Shown piece by piece: positions 1-9,084 of a stretch of 50,920 nt of DNA. Below the pieces are notes generated by a model, which was not told the DNA's origin, ran no database searches, and saw only the letters and a list, made by a program, of their open reading frames with translations. Source of the DNA: Hyphomonadaceae bacterium (lineage in GTDB: Bacteria > Pseudomonadota > Alphaproteobacteria > Caulobacterales > Aquidulcibacteraceae); NCBI GenBank assembly GCA_019753175.1, contig JAIELK010000021.1, positions 1-50,920 on the forward strand, read 5' to 3'. Within the stretch, counting starts at the first letter, position 1. Each line of letters begins with the position of its first letter. Position numbers and translations under genes: made by a program.

Positions 1-1
1 C

Positions 2-1813
2 TTCAACACGGCGATCTCACCCAACGTCGCTGAGGTTGGTGGGCAGAACATCACTCCCGCCCGGCTGGCGCGCGAACTGGATCTTACGCTGCGACAGGAG
101 CGTCAGCAGGGAAACAACGTCTCTCGTCAAGACGCCATCGACGCCGGGCTGCATCTGAGATTGCTCGAGAACGCCATCGGACGGCTTGCTCTGCTATCTT
201 ACGCCGAGAAAATCGGCGTCAGCGCCAGCGACGCTCTCGTGGCGGAGCAGATTCGTGAGATTCCGCAGATCAACAACCCGGTAACAGGTGCGTTTGACGA
301 GAGCGCCTATGCCCAGTTCCTCAGTCAATTTGACTACACCCAAACCGAGTTCGAGGAGGAAATCCGCGGCAACATCACTCTTCAGATGCTCCTGAGTTCG
401 CTGACGTCCGGGGTGCGGCCGCCGTCCAGCTTTGGGGCCCTCCAATATGCTTTCGCCGCTGAGACGCGCGTCATCTCAGTCGCCGAAGCACCCGCCTCAG
501 CAGTGGGGACCATCGCAGCGCCGACCGCCGCCGAACTGCAAACATTTTACGAACAAAACGCCGAGCAGCTGCGGATCCCTGAGTTTCGGACTCTGACACT
601 TGTCTACGCACGGCCCCAAGATTTCCTCGCCCGTGTGGACGTGCCCGAACAGCGTCTTACCGAAGAGTTGGAGGCGAGAAGAGCCGCGATGACGCGTCCC
701 GAGCAACGTACATATGTGCGTTTGGCGGCGCAAACGCAGGAGCAAGCCAATGCGGCTGCGGCGAGACTGCAGCGTGGCGAGACCGCCGATGCAGTCGCTG
801 CTGCGCTCAGCCTTCCGCTGACGCGTGGCGAAAACCAGTCACGAGGTGAAGTCCCCGACGCTAATGTCGCCGACGCCGTGTTTTCGACCCCTGCTGGCGC
901 GGCGCCGCGCGTGGTGCAGGCTCGCCTTACCCCCTGGGCGGTTGTGCAGGTCGAGGGCGTGACTCCGGCGGCAGAGCCTGACCTAGCGGTCGTTCGAAAC
1001 GAGCTGCGCCAAGCCATCGCAGCGGATGAGGCCGCGGATCTCTTGAACGCAGCCATGGGCGTATTCGAGGACACGCGCGCTTCCGGCTCTTCTGTGGCCG
1101 ACGCTGCAGGCCGGGCGGGACTAACGGTTGTGCAAATTCCGGCAGTCGAGGCGGGCGGCCGGACGCGCGACGGAGAGCCCATCGAGGCGCTTGTCGGCCA
1201 TGAGGAAGCGCTCGCCGCAGCGTTCGATACCCCTGAGGGAGAGGCCACAGACTTCATTCCTGTCAGCGACGCCGACGTCTTGATCTCAGTGGACCGGGTT
1301 ATTCCAGAGACCGTGCGCCCTCTCGAGGAGGTGCGCGAGCAATTGGCCGAGGCCTGGGTGGCGCGCGAACGCTCGCGGCGCTTGTCAGAACTCGGCCGAA
1401 CTTTCGCAGACGCGGTCACCGGCGGACAAAGCTTCGCGGCGGCAGCCCGCGCGAACGGTTTCCGCGTTGTCGGCAGTGGGCTCCCGTTCGACCGTCAACA
1501 AGCATCGCAGCGCATTCCAGCCGGCGCCATCGCCAATCAGATTTTCGGTGCGCGTGAGGGCGAGGCGGTAAGCGCGCTGCGCAATGACGGCGACGCGGTC
1601 ATCGTTGCTCTCGTGGAGACGATCAATCGACCCGATCCGGCGACAGCTCAAACTGAAGTCGAAGCACGGCGCGCGCAGTTCCAGGGCCAGCTGGGTCAAA
1701 GCGTCGCGCAGGCGGTTCAGGGTGAAATCCTGGCGAACACGCGCGTGACGCGTAACGAGCGCGTACTCAGCGCTCAGTTCCGCGCCTCGACGGAAACGAC
1801 TGACGGGCAATGA
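2..1813 (+). CDS. ppiD: PpiD-like periplasmic peptidyl-prolyl isomerase/foldase (5' end cut by window)
   Basis: The reading frame is open from base 2, so the N-terminal membrane anchor lies outside the window; about 603 residues are visible. The fragment starts in a SurA_N-type helical chaperone domain (roughly its first 150 residues). A degenerate parvulin-like region follows at about residues 230-325, then further helical and parvulin-like repeats. PpiD proteins are inner-membrane anchored and help outer-membrane and secreted proteins fold in the periplasm; many have weak or no isomerase activity. The stop overlaps the trpE start by 4 bases (ATGA). A ppiD homologue directly before trpE is a common alphaproteobacterial arrangement, which supports the call over SurA. 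The family is fairly certain; catalytic activity is not. Confidence 0.8.
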   Translation, partial: FNTAISPNVAEVGGQNITPARLARELDLTLRQERQQGNNVSRQDAIDAGLHLRLLENAIGRLALLSYAEKIGVSASDALVAEQIREIPQINNPVTGAFDESAYAQFLSQFDYTQTEFEEEIRGNITLQMLLSSLTSGVRPPSSFGALQYAFAAETRVISVAEAPASAVGTIAAPTAAELQTFYEQNAEQLRIPEFRTLTLVYARPQDFLARVDVPEQRLTEELEARRAAMTRPEQRTYVRLAAQTQEQANAAAARLQRGETADAVAAALSLPLTRGENQSRGEVPDANVADAVFSTPAGAAPRVVQARLTPWAVVQVEGVTPAAEPDLAVVRNELRQAIAADEAADLLNAAMGVFEDTRASGSSVADAAGRAGLTVVQIPAVEAGGRTRDGEPIEALVGHEEALAAAFDTPEGEATDFIPVSDADVLISVDRVIPETVRPLEEVREQLAEAWVARERSRRLSELGRTFADAVTGGQSFAAAARANGFRVVGSGLPFDRQQASQRIPAGAIANQIFGAREGEAVSALRNDGDAVIVALVETINRPDPATAQTEVEARRAQFQGQLGQSVAQAVQGEILANTRVTRNERVLSAQFRASTETTDGQ

Positions 1814-3351
1814 CGCGCGGATTGGAAGTTCAGCCGCGATTCACGGATTTTGCTGCAGACTACGAACGCGGCGGCGCGGTGGTTTGGGCGCGTCTCATCA
1901 GCGATCTGGAGACCCCGGTCTCCGCACTGTTGAAGTTGGGCTCAACCGCGCCAGGCTCATTTCTGCTTGAGAGCGTGCAGGGCGGGGACTTCCGCGGACG
2001 CTACTCGATTATCGGCCTCGCCCCAGATCTGGTGTGGCGGGTCAAGAACGAGCGGGCAGAGATCAGCGCGGGTGGTTTCGAGGACGCCGCGTTCCATCCT
2101 GTCGGGCGCCCGGCTCTAGACAGTCTGCGTATGGTGCTCGCCGAGGCCGCCCTGCAACTGCCCAGCGACCTGCCGCCGATGGCGGCGGGGCTCTTCGGTT
2201 ACCTGAGCTACGATATGGTGCGCCAAATCGAGCGGCTGCCGGATCATGCGCCAGATCCTCTCGGCACGCCGGATGCACTGCTTGTGCGCCCGACTGTGGT
2301 CGCCATTTTCGACAACGTGACCGGCGAACTCACCCTCGTGACTCCCGCTCGCAAGAGCGAGGCAGAAACCACTCAACAAGCCTATGCCTCCGCGGAGGTC
2401 CGTCTCTCCGCTGTAGCGGATGCGCTGGAGGCGCCGCTAGCGGCTTTGCAATGGGACGCGCCCGGTGAAAGTGTCGAACCGCGATCCAACACGACACCAG
2501 ATGAGTACCGCGGTCTAGTCGAGAGATGCAAAGCTTACACGCGCGCGGGCGATGTGTTTCAGGTCGTGCCGAGCCAGCGTTTCTCGGCGCCGTTCAAGCA
2601 CTCGGCTTTCGCGCTTTATCGATCGCTTCGCAGGTTCAATCCCTCGCCCTTCTTGTACTATCTCAACTTCGGCGACTTCCAAGTCGTGGGCTCAAGCCCG
2701 GAAATCCTAGTTCGCAAGCGAGGCGACACCATCACTATCCGCCCTATCGCGGGCACGCGCCCCCGTGGCGCTACGCCGGCCGAAGATCAGCGACTGGAAG
2801 CTGAGCTCCTCGCCGATCCGAAGGAGCGCGCCGAACACCTCATGCTGGTCGACTTAGCGCGCAACGATCTCGGGCGCGTTGCCAAGCGTGGCGGCGCCAA
2901 CGGCAACAATGTCGCCGCGTCGGGCCCTGGCTCCAAGCACGTCCGCGTCACCGAAAGTTTCGTGATCGAGCGCTACAGCCACGTGATGCACATTGTCTCA
3001 AATGTGGAAGGCGAGTTGCGCGAGGGACTGACCGCTCTTGATGCGTTGTTGGCCGGCTTTCCGCACGGGACGGTGACGGGCGCGCCCAAGATCCGCGCCA
3101 TGGAGATCATCAACGAAGTCGAGAAACACAAACGCGGCGTTTATGCCGGTGGGGTCGGTTATTTCGGCGCAGGCGGCGACATGGATACCTGTATCGCGCT
3201 GCGAACAGCGATCGTGAAGGACGGCGTGCTCACCGTCCAAGCGGGCGGTGGCGTTGTCATGGACTCGGACGCCGATGCAGAGTTGCTGGAAACCTTGCAC
3301 AAGTCGCGCGCGCTGTTTCGAGCAGCGGCGGAAGCGTGGCGATATAGCTAA
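1810..3351 (+). CDS. trpE: Anthranilate synthase component I
   Basis: 513 residues, the usual length. With the TrpG glutaminase subunit it converts chorismate to anthranilate, the first committed step to tryptophan. The N-terminal LLES motif (residues 52-55) belongs to the tryptophan feedback-inhibition site. The chorismate-binding half carries GSSPEILV (about 295), RPIAGTRPRG (about 311), LVDLARNDLGR (about 345) and FPHGTVTGAPK (about 415-425). It is translationally coupled to the upstream foldase gene through an ATGA overlap. trpG is not adjacent: about 500 bases and an opposite-strand gene lie between them, so trpE and trpGDC are probably transcribed separately. Confidence 0.96.
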   Translation: MTRGLEVQPRFTDFAADYERGGAVVWARLISDLETPVSALLKLGSTAPGSFLLESVQGGDFRGRYSIIGLAPDLVWRVKNERAEISAGGFEDAAFHPVGRPALDSLRMVLAEAALQLPSDLPPMAAGLFGYLSYDMVRQIERLPDHAPDPLGTPDALLVRPTVVAIFDNVTGELTLVTPARKSEAETTQQAYASAEVRLSAVADALEAPLAALQWDAPGESVEPRSNTTPDEYRGLVERCKAYTRAGDVFQVVPSQRFSAPFKHSAFALYRSLRRFNPSPFLYYLNFGDFQVVGSSPEILVRKRGDTITIRPIAGTRPRGATPAEDQRLEAELLADPKERAEHLMLVDLARNDLGRVAKRGGANGNNVAASGPGSKHVRVTESFVIERYSHVMHIVSNVEGELREGLTALDALLAGFPHGTVTGAPKIRAMEIINEVEKHKRGVYAGGVGYFGAGGDMDTCIALRTAIVKDGVLTVQAGGGVVMDSDADAELLETLHKSRALFRAAAEAWRYS

Positions 3352-3389
3352 GTCGGGTCCGCGCGCGTGCGAGCGGGAGGCCACCCCAG

Positions 3390-3677
3390 CTACGCCCGCA
3401 CGCGCAACCCCTCGTAGATGTATCGAGCAGTCGCGCCCGCGCAGGCGGCGATTGCGAGGCACGAAACCAGCGCCACCAGCACCACCCAGATCGCAAAGAA
3501 CCCGAACCCCGCTTCGTTGGAAGGCGACATGACGAGCCAAAAACCCGCCCAGCCGAGCGTGACGAGCAACACGCCGCCCACGCTGCGAAGGTAAACGCCG
3601 CGTGGACGGAGGAACGAACGGAGCGCCAGAAAACCAAGCGCGCCCAGCAACAGTGCGAGGAACACCCAACCTTGCAT
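3390..3677 (-). CDS. Small predicted membrane protein of unknown function
   Basis: A 95-residue protein lying opposite to the trp genes, in the gap between trpE and trpG. It has about three hydrophobic segments (near residues 3-20, 30-48 and 60-82), with an arginine-rich stretch between the first two. The ATG at 3677 is preferred; a TTG 15 bases upstream would add five residues. A GAGG lies about 9 bases before the ATG. I recognise no family. It could be an inner-membrane protein conserved in relatives. The hydrophobic pattern argues for a real gene, but the short length leaves doubt. Confidence 0.5.
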   Translation of the reverse strand: MQGWVFLALLLGALGFLALRSFLRPRGVYLRSVGGVLLVTLGWAGFWLVMSPSNEAGFGFFAIWVVLVALVSCLAIAACAGATARYIYEGLRVRA

Positions 3678-3776
3678 GACAGCCTCGTCCAACAGACAAG
3701 GTTAGCATGCGCCCCTTAACAAAGGGACTAACAAGCTGGGGTGTACGCGGTGGCGCGTTCCTGCTATCGACGGCGC

Positions 3777-3812
3777 ATGTCCTGGATGGTTTCCGATACA
3801 CGATGGCGCTGA
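3777..3812 (+). promoter_or_regulatory. Possible Trp-containing leader peptide ahead of trpGDC
   Basis: An 11-codon frame, MSWMVSDTRWR, ends 45 bases before the trpG start and contains two Trp codons. A short hairpin (GCGCTG/CAGCGT around 3806-3821) and a T5 run near 3836 follow. This resembles an attenuation leader, but no ribosome-binding site is visible, the Trp codons are not adjacent, and the T-run does not directly follow a strong hairpin. This is a suggestion only. Confidence 0.25.
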
Positions 3813-3857
3813 ACGCAGCGTGTTCCGTCTCGCGGGTTTTTCGTCCCAGGGCTGCCC

Positions 3858-4433
3858 ATGATCCTCTTCATCGATAACTACGACAGCTTCGTTTACAACC
3901 TGGTCCACTACGTCGAGGATTTCGGCGTGGCGACCGACGTCGTCCGCAACGACGCGCTAACTGTTGACGAAGCACTGAAGAAAGCGCCGGCGGCCGTCAT
4001 CCTATCACCGGGACCCCGCACGCCAAACGAAGCTGGAATCTGCTTGCCGCTGCTGAAGCAGGCCCCGGAGAGCCTACCCATTCTAGGCGTGTGCTTGGGA
4101 CATCAAGCGATGGGGCAAGCTTTCGGGGGCGATGTCGTGAGCGCGCAAGCGATCATGCACGGCAAAGTCTCCGACGTGCGCCATAACGGGCGTGGGCTGT
4201 TCAAAGGACTGCCCTCCCCGTTTAGGGCCACCCGCTATCACTCGCTTGCGGTCCGGCGTGCAACGCTCCCGCCTGTGTTCAACGTCGACGCCGAAACAAA
4301 TGACGGCGAAATCATGGGCATGTCACACGCCACCCGGCCGATCTTCGGCGTGCAGTTCCACCCCGAGTCGATCGCGTCCGAACACGGTCATGCGATCATC
4401 GCGAACTTCCTGGAAGCAGCGGGGCTCCGATGA
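3858..4433 (+). CDS. trpG: Anthranilate synthase component II (glutamine amidotransferase)
   Basis: 191 residues, a complete class I glutamine amidotransferase. It supplies ammonia from glutamine to TrpE. The catalytic triad is visible: Cys79 in GVCLGH, and His168 and Glu170 in FHPES. The N-terminal ILFIDNYDSFVYNL motif is typical of TrpG/PabA. PabA, the folate-pathway amidotransferase, is the close alternative and many bacteria share one enzyme for both pathways, but the tight trpG-trpD-trpC cluster favours TrpG. The stop overlaps the trpD start (ATGA). Confidence 0.94.
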   Translation: MILFIDNYDSFVYNLVHYVEDFGVATDVVRNDALTVDEALKKAPAAVILSPGPRTPNEAGICLPLLKQAPESLPILGVCLGHQAMGQAFGGDVVSAQAIMHGKVSDVRHNGRGLFKGLPSPFRATRYHSLAVRRATLPPVFNVDAETNDGEIMGMSHATRPIFGVQFHPESIASEHGHAIIANFLEAAGLR

Positions 4434-5389
4434 CAATGGCGGAGGGCGATTTCGCGCGCGTGCTCGACGGCGCCGCCGAACATGCGGAGGTGTTGGACTT
4501 TCTCGCCCGCTCGGTGGAGCGCATGGGCGACCCGCAGGCGCTCGCGGCCGGCGCGCGCGCCATGCGCGAGCGGATGATCCGCGTGTGCGCGCCGGAGGGC
4601 GCCATCGACGTCTGCGGCACCGGCGGCGACGGCGCACACACGCTCAACATCTCGACGGCGGTCGCATTCGTCGTGGCAGGGGCCGGCGTTCCTGTCGCCA
4701 AGCATGGCAATCGCGCGGCAAGTTCCCGCTCAGGCGCAGCGGACGTTCTGGAAGCGCTCGGCGTCAAACTCACTGCCGATGCGGCCACATTGGAACGCTG
4801 CCTGCACGAGGCCGGGATTGCGTTCCTGTTCGCGCAAAACCACCATCCCGCGCTCGCGCGCATTGCCGGCGCGCGGCGTGAATTCGGCAAGCGGACGATC
4901 TTCAACCTGTTGGGGCCACTCGCCAACCCGGCAAGCGTGAAGCGCCAACTCGTTGGCGTCTTCGCGCCAGATTTCGTGGCGCCAATTGCATCTGCGTTGC
5001 GCGAGCTTGGCTGTGAGCGCGCCTGGGTCGTGCACGGCGCGGGGGGCATGGACGAACTCTCCGCCATCGGTAGGGACGCGAACCACGTCGCCTCGCTCGA
5101 GGGTGAATCGGTCGACTTGTTCAGGCCCACGCTTGCTTCGAAGATCGATCCGGAACTCGTGGGCGGCGACGCCATGGCCAACGCCGCGGAGCTCACTGCC
5201 CTCCTCAAAGGCGCTGGGCGACAGAGCTATCGTAAAGCCGTAGTGCTCAACGCAGCTGCGGCGCTCATGGTCGCGGGCAAGGCCAAGGCTGTTTCCGATG
5301 CTGCTCCGCTCGCTATCCACGCCATCGATTCAGGTGCAGCACTCCGTGCTTTGGAAGGACTGAGAACCATCGCCGGGGCTGATGCATGA
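4430..5389 (+). CDS. trpD: Anthranilate phosphoribosyltransferase
   Basis: 319 residues, slightly short for the family (usually 330-345). It transfers phosphoribose from PRPP to anthranilate. The PRPP/magnesium-binding CGTGGD motif is at residues 62-67, followed by [12 protein letters not shown] and a HHPALA segment that helps bind anthranilate. The [15 protein letters not shown] block is highly characteristic. Both ends overlap neighbouring genes by 4 bases, indicating translational coupling of trpG, trpD and trpC. An alternative start lies at the second Met, two codons in. Confidence 0.95.
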   Translation: MTMAEGDFARVLDGAAEHAEVLDFLARSVERMGDPQALAAGARAMRERMIRVCAPEGAIDVCGTGGDGAHTLNISTAVAFVVAGAGVPVAKHGNRAASSRSGAADVLEALGVKLTADAATLERCLHEAGIAFLFAQNHHPALARIAGARREFGKRTIFNLLGPLANPASVKRQLVGVFAPDFVAPIASALRELGCERAWVVHGAGGMDELSAIGRDANHVASLEGESVDLFRPTLASKIDPELVGGDAMANAAELTALLKGAGRQSYRKAVVLNAAAALMVAGKAKAVSDAAPLAIHAIDSGAALRALEGLRTIAGADA

Positions 5390-6168
5390 GCGTGCTCGCG
5401 GGGATCCTCACGTACAAGAGAGAAGAGGTCGAGGCGCGGAAGCTGCGGCGGCCTTGGGGCCAGATTGAGCACGATGCGTTTTCTCAGCCCCCGCCCCGCG
5501 ACTTCATCGGCGCCCTCAAGGCGAAATCAGATCAACCGGCGCTTATTGCGGAGGTCAAGAAAGCTTCTCCCTCCAAGGGCCTCATCCGCGCCGATTTCGA
5601 GCCGGGCGCCATTGCGCGGGCCTATGAGGCAGGCGGCGCGGCCTGTCTTTCCGTCCTGACCGATGGACCGAGCTTCCAAGGCGCTGACGATGACCTGCGC
5701 ACCGCACGCGCCGCGGTGTCGCTGCCTGTGTTGCGCAAGGATTTCGTCGTCGATCCTTGGCAGGTCTTCGAAAGCCGTGCGTTGGGTGCAGATGCGATCC
5801 TGATCATCATGGCGGCGCTCGAAGACGAAGCCGCGGCCGACATTCTCGATGCCGCAAACGAATGCGACATGGCCTCCCTGGTGGAGGTCCACGACGACGC
5901 CGAATTCGAGCGGGCAGTAACGCTCGACCCGCAGCTGATCGGTGTGAACAATCGTTCGCTGTCTACGTTTGAAACCGACTTAGCCGTCACCGAGCGCCTT
6001 GCGGCGCTGCTGCCTGCCGGCAAATTGCTGGTTTCGGAATCCGGCATCACGCAGCCCGCCGACATCGCGCGGCTCTCCCGCGCTGGCGCACGCGCTTTCC
6101 TGGTCGGCGAGAGCCTTATGCGTCAGCGCGACGTCACCGCTGCCACCCGCACCCTGCTCGCTCAATGA
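5386..6168 (+). CDS. trpC: Indole-3-glycerol-phosphate synthase
   Basis: 260 residues, normal for a single-function TrpC of TIM-barrel fold. It closes the ring of CdRP to give indole-3-glycerol phosphate. Diagnostic segments are [11 protein letters not shown] with the catalytic lysines, [19 protein letters not shown] and SESGI near the C-terminus. It overlaps trpD by 4 bases. lexA follows directly; in several rhizobia moaC and moeA sit between trpC and lexA, and they are absent here. Confidence 0.95.
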   Translation: MSVLAGILTYKREEVEARKLRRPWGQIEHDAFSQPPPRDFIGALKAKSDQPALIAEVKKASPSKGLIRADFEPGAIARAYEAGGAACLSVLTDGPSFQGADDDLRTARAAVSLPVLRKDFVVDPWQVFESRALGADAILIIMAALEDEAAADILDAANECDMASLVEVHDDAEFERAVTLDPQLIGVNNRSLSTFETDLAVTERLAALLPAGKLLVSESGITQPADIARLSRAGARAFLVGESLMRQRDVTAATRTLLAQ

Positions 6169-6184
6169 CTTGACGCACGCCCCG

Positions 6185-6199
6185 GAACACATATAGAAC
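6185..6199. promoter_or_regulatory. LexA (SOS) box upstream of lexA
   Basis: GAACACATATAGAAC is a perfect match to the alphaproteobacterial LexA operator GAAC-N7-GAAC (GTTC-N7-GTTC on the other strand). It sits 31-45 bases before the lexA start codon and just after the trpC stop. This predicts that LexA represses its own gene and that DNA damage relieves it. Confidence 0.85.
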
Positions 6200-6229
6200 G
6201 TTCCCGGTGTTCACTTTTTGGTCTAGGTC

Positions 6230-6895
6230 ATGCTGACAGCGAAACAAAAGGAATTGCTGCTCTACATTCATGAGCGCATCAAAGAGAGCGGCGTTTCGCC
6301 ATCCTTCGACGAAATGAAGGAGGCGCTCGACCTCGCCTCGAAGTCCGGTATCCACCGACTGATTACCGCGCTTGAGGAGCGTGGCTTCCTCCGCCGCCTG
6401 CCGCATCGCGCGCGCGCCCTGGAAGTCTTGAAGCTTCCGGACTCGGCGGCTCCATCGGCGCCACCGAAGGGACGCAACGCATTCCGGCCAAGCATCGTCA
6501 CGGAAGGCCGCAGCAGCGGCGTTCCCATCCTTGGCCAAATCGCCGCTGGCGTGCCGATTGAAGCGCTCCAACACGAGGTGGGCCGCGTGTCGGCGCCCGA
6601 GGACTTGCTGAGCAACGGCGATCACTTCGCGCTTGAGGTCAAAGGCGACTCCATGATCCAAGCCGGTATTCTCGACGGTGACGTGGTCATCATCCGTCGC
6701 ACAGAGACGGCTGAGAGCGGCGACATCGTGGTGGCCTTGATTGACGGCGAAGAGGCGACACTCAAGCGTCTGCGTAAGCGCGGCAATTCGATCGCACTGG
6801 AAGCCGCGAACCCCGCGTACGAGACTCGCATTTTCGGCCCCGACAGAGTGCGTATTCAGGGCAAGCTGGTGGCGATGATCCGGCGTTACGCCTGA
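6230..6895 (+). CDS. lexA: SOS repressor LexA
   Basis: 221 residues. The N-terminal winged-helix DNA-binding domain (about 1-65) includes [21 protein letters not shown] linker leads to the S24 self-cleavage domain: scissile Ala106-Gly107, catalytic Ser141 (in GDSMIQAG) and Lys179 (in ATLKRL). RecA-DNA filaments trigger self-cleavage and derepress the SOS genes. The upstream box at 6185-6199 indicates autoregulation. The 3' end overlaps the opposing comEC gene by 10 bases. Confidence 0.96.
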   Translation: MLTAKQKELLLYIHERIKESGVSPSFDEMKEALDLASKSGIHRLITALEERGFLRRLPHRARALEVLKLPDSAAPSAPPKGRNAFRPSIVTEGRSSGVPILGQIAAGVPIEALQHEVGRVSAPEDLLSNGDHFALEVKGDSMIQAGILDGDVVIIRRTETAESGDIVVALIDGEEATLKRLRKRGNSIALEAANPAYETRIFGPDRVRIQGKLVAMIRRYA

Positions 6896-9084
6896 TCGCC
6901 GGCCAGCGCGGTTTGCGGGGTCCACGGGCGAGACATTCCGGCTGGGCGCGCACGTTCGATGCGCAGGCTCGCGCCGCCGAGATAAACGAGTCCGCCACCC
7001 TGCGTGGCCAAATCGTGGGCGTCGATCATCACGGCCGGCGCGCACCTGCGTTCTAACGCGGGGGGCGCGGCATCACCCGATATGACGATTGTCCCCTGTG
7101 CACATGGTGCTTCCCAGGCCTCCTGCCTTCGCACAAGGATGACCAACCGGTCTCGAAGGGCCAATGTGCAACTGGCTTCATTACATGATGACGGCTCCGC
7201 CAGACGCTCGACGTTTCGAGGCGACAATCCCAGCATCGCGCCAAGCCGTTCGCGCGCATAAGCGGAGCGGCGACGGTCCGCGACCAATGACCAATCGTCA
7301 TGCTCGCGCATAAATACCGCGCGCAGCGCCGCGTCGAAAGCCATGACGGGCGTGGGCGCGGTGGCGTAGAGGTAGATGCTGGCGCTCACGAGCACGGCGC
7401 CGCCCCAACGCAGCGCGCCGCGCCAGAGGCAACCCCACAGCAGCGCGGCGACGCACAGCAGAAACGCCGCATCAGGCGGGCGCGGCAGCGCGCGCACGGC
7501 TTCCGGCCGCTCTCCAAACGTCGCGCCCACGGCCGCGATCAGATCGAGCGCGCTCGCCATCAATTGCAGGGCGGGATCGGCTAGACCGAACGGCGCCAGA
7601 AGCGCCGCTATCACTGCCATCGGTGCGACCAGGAACGACATGATCGGCGCGGCGATGAGGTTGGCCGGCAAGGCATAGAGCGAGAAACGTTGGAAGTGGT
7701 AGATAGCGAACGGGTCTGTCGCCAAGCCGGCGACAAGCGAGATCAGCAGCACGCCGCCAATGTTGCGCCAAATTGCTTGCATCCCCCCGATCAGCGGCCC
7801 GGGCGTAGGCAAAGCCGGGCCGCTTGCTGCTCCCTTCAGCACTTCAAATAGCGCCACAAGCGCCATCGTGGCCGCGAACGACATCTGGAAACCGGGTTCC
7901 AACACAGACTCCGGGAACATCAGCGTCACGAGAACCGCCGCCAGCGCCAAACCGCGCATTGAAATCGCTGGGCGATCCAACAAGATGGCGCCGAATGCGA
8001 CAAACGCCATTACGAACGCGCGAATTGCCGGGACACTTGCACCCGAGATTACAAGGTACACCGCGAGCGCTGTGAGCGCACCCACCGCCGCGAGCTTCTT
8101 GACGGGCCATCGCAGTGCGATCGGCGGCACGACCGACAAACTCCAAAGCAGCAGCGCGAAAACCAAACCGCCGACGACACCCATGTGGATGCCCGAGACC
8201 GACAGCAGATGGCCCAATCCCGAGTTTTGCAGCGCCTCATTGGTTTGCTGATCGATGGCGCTGCGGTCTCCGGTCACGAGCGCCGCGGCGATGGCCCCGC
8301 CCCGCCCCGGTGCAGCGGCGATGATGGCTGCGGCAAGGTCGGAGCGGACCGCGGCAAGCTGCAGGCGGAGGCGGTCCATCAACGACGCGGGTTGCGCAAG
8401 GTCGAGGGGGCGGCATCTGCCGTAGGCAAATCCGGTGGCGCCCATGCGTTCGAAATAGGCGCGGCGCGCGAAGTCATATCCGCCCGGTGCTATCGGCCCC
8501 GAGGGCAGCCGCAGCACCGCCCGGCATCGCGCCCCGCGTCCCGGTGTCAGCAGGCCCGCGTCAGAAACCGAGATCCTGACAAAACGCGGCACAGAGGCCG
8601 CACCGTCGATCGAATGCACCAAGAGTCGTAGCCGTGGTCCCGCGTCGCCAGCTTCGGTCGCGACAACCCAGCCCTCCACGATTGTCGGCGCCATGGCCGC
8701 TGCAAATGCCGGCTGAGCGACTGCAACCGTGCGCACTTGGGCCGCCAGGGCGCCCAGAGCAGCCGCGGCGACCAACGCCCCCGCGCCCATCGCCATACGC
8801 CGGCCAAAAGCAAAGAGCGCGCTATCGACGGACCACAAGCTCAACACGAGGAGCAGCGCCAAGGAGGCGGCGAACGCCGCTGCCAGCGGCTCCCATGCCG
8901 GGTCGCGTGGCGCTGTGAGCCATGCAGCCGCTCCCGCCACGAGCGCTGGCGGCAGCCATAGAACCCAGCGTTCACGCTGGAGCGCCACAGTATCCTTGAT
9001 CGACCACCTAGGAGACCACGAGCGAGCCGTGCTAGCACCCGCTCGTCCTTTCCCTCTCGCACTCTCCCCAATGAGCGTCGTCAC
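6886..9084 (-). CDS. comEC: ComEC/Rec2 family DNA-uptake channel protein
   Basis: Up to 732 residues, a polytopic inner-membrane protein. An N-terminal DUF4131 soluble region (about 60-230) precedes the competence domain (about 260-530), which contains the family signature [10 protein letters not shown]. The C-terminal part is short and lacks an obvious metallo-beta-lactamase domain, as often in Alphaproteobacteria. ComEC forms the channel that takes single-stranded DNA into the cytoplasm. The GTG at 9084 would overlap the divergent gltX start by 14 bases; a GTG at 8988 is an alternative that leaves room for promoters. The 3' end overlaps lexA. Confidence 0.88.
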   Translation of the reverse strand: MTTLIGESARGKGRAGASTARSWSPRWSIKDTVALQRERWVLWLPPALVAGAAAWLTAPRDPAWEPLAAAFAASLALLLVLSLWSVDSALFAFGRRMAMGAGALVAAAALGALAAQVRTVAVAQPAFAAAMAPTIVEGWVVATEAGDAGPRLRLLVHSIDGAASVPRFVRISVSDAGLLTPGRGARCRAVLRLPSGPIAPGGYDFARRAYFERMGATGFAYGRCRPLDLAQPASLMDRLRLQLAAVRSDLAAAIIAAAPGRGGAIAAALVTGDRSAIDQQTNEALQNSGLGHLLSVSGIHMGVVGGLVFALLLWSLSVVPPIALRWPVKKLAAVGALTALAVYLVISGASVPAIRAFVMAFVAFGAILLDRPAISMRGLALAAVLVTLMFPESVLEPGFQMSFAATMALVALFEVLKGAASGPALPTPGPLIGGMQAIWRNIGGVLLISLVAGLATDPFAIYHFQRFSLYALPANLIAAPIMSFLVAPMAVIAALLAPFGLADPALQLMASALDLIAAVGATFGERPEAVRALPRPPDAAFLLCVAALLWGCLWRGALRWGGAVLVSASIYLYATAPTPVMAFDAALRAVFMREHDDWSLVADRRRSAYARERLGAMLGLSPRNVERLAEPSSCNEASCTLALRDRLVILVRRQEAWEAPCAQGTIVISGDAAPPALERRCAPAVMIDAHDLATQGGGLVYLGGASLRIERARPAGMSRPWTPQTALAGDQA

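Noticed and set aside
604-1419. 271-residue open frame opposite the PpiD-like gene
   Set aside because: Low-complexity Ser/Ala/Arg composition typical of the reverse strand of a GC-rich gene; the + strand protein is clearly real.
6197-6212. GTTC-CCGGT-GTTC as the SOS box
   Set aside because: The spacer is 5 bases, not 7. The adjacent GAAC-N7-GAAC fits the consensus exactly.
8729-9070. N-terminal extension of gltX
   Set aside because: It lies antisense to comEC coding sequence, and the class I motif FAPSPTGYLHIGG must lie near the N-terminus, which the ATG at 9071 gives.
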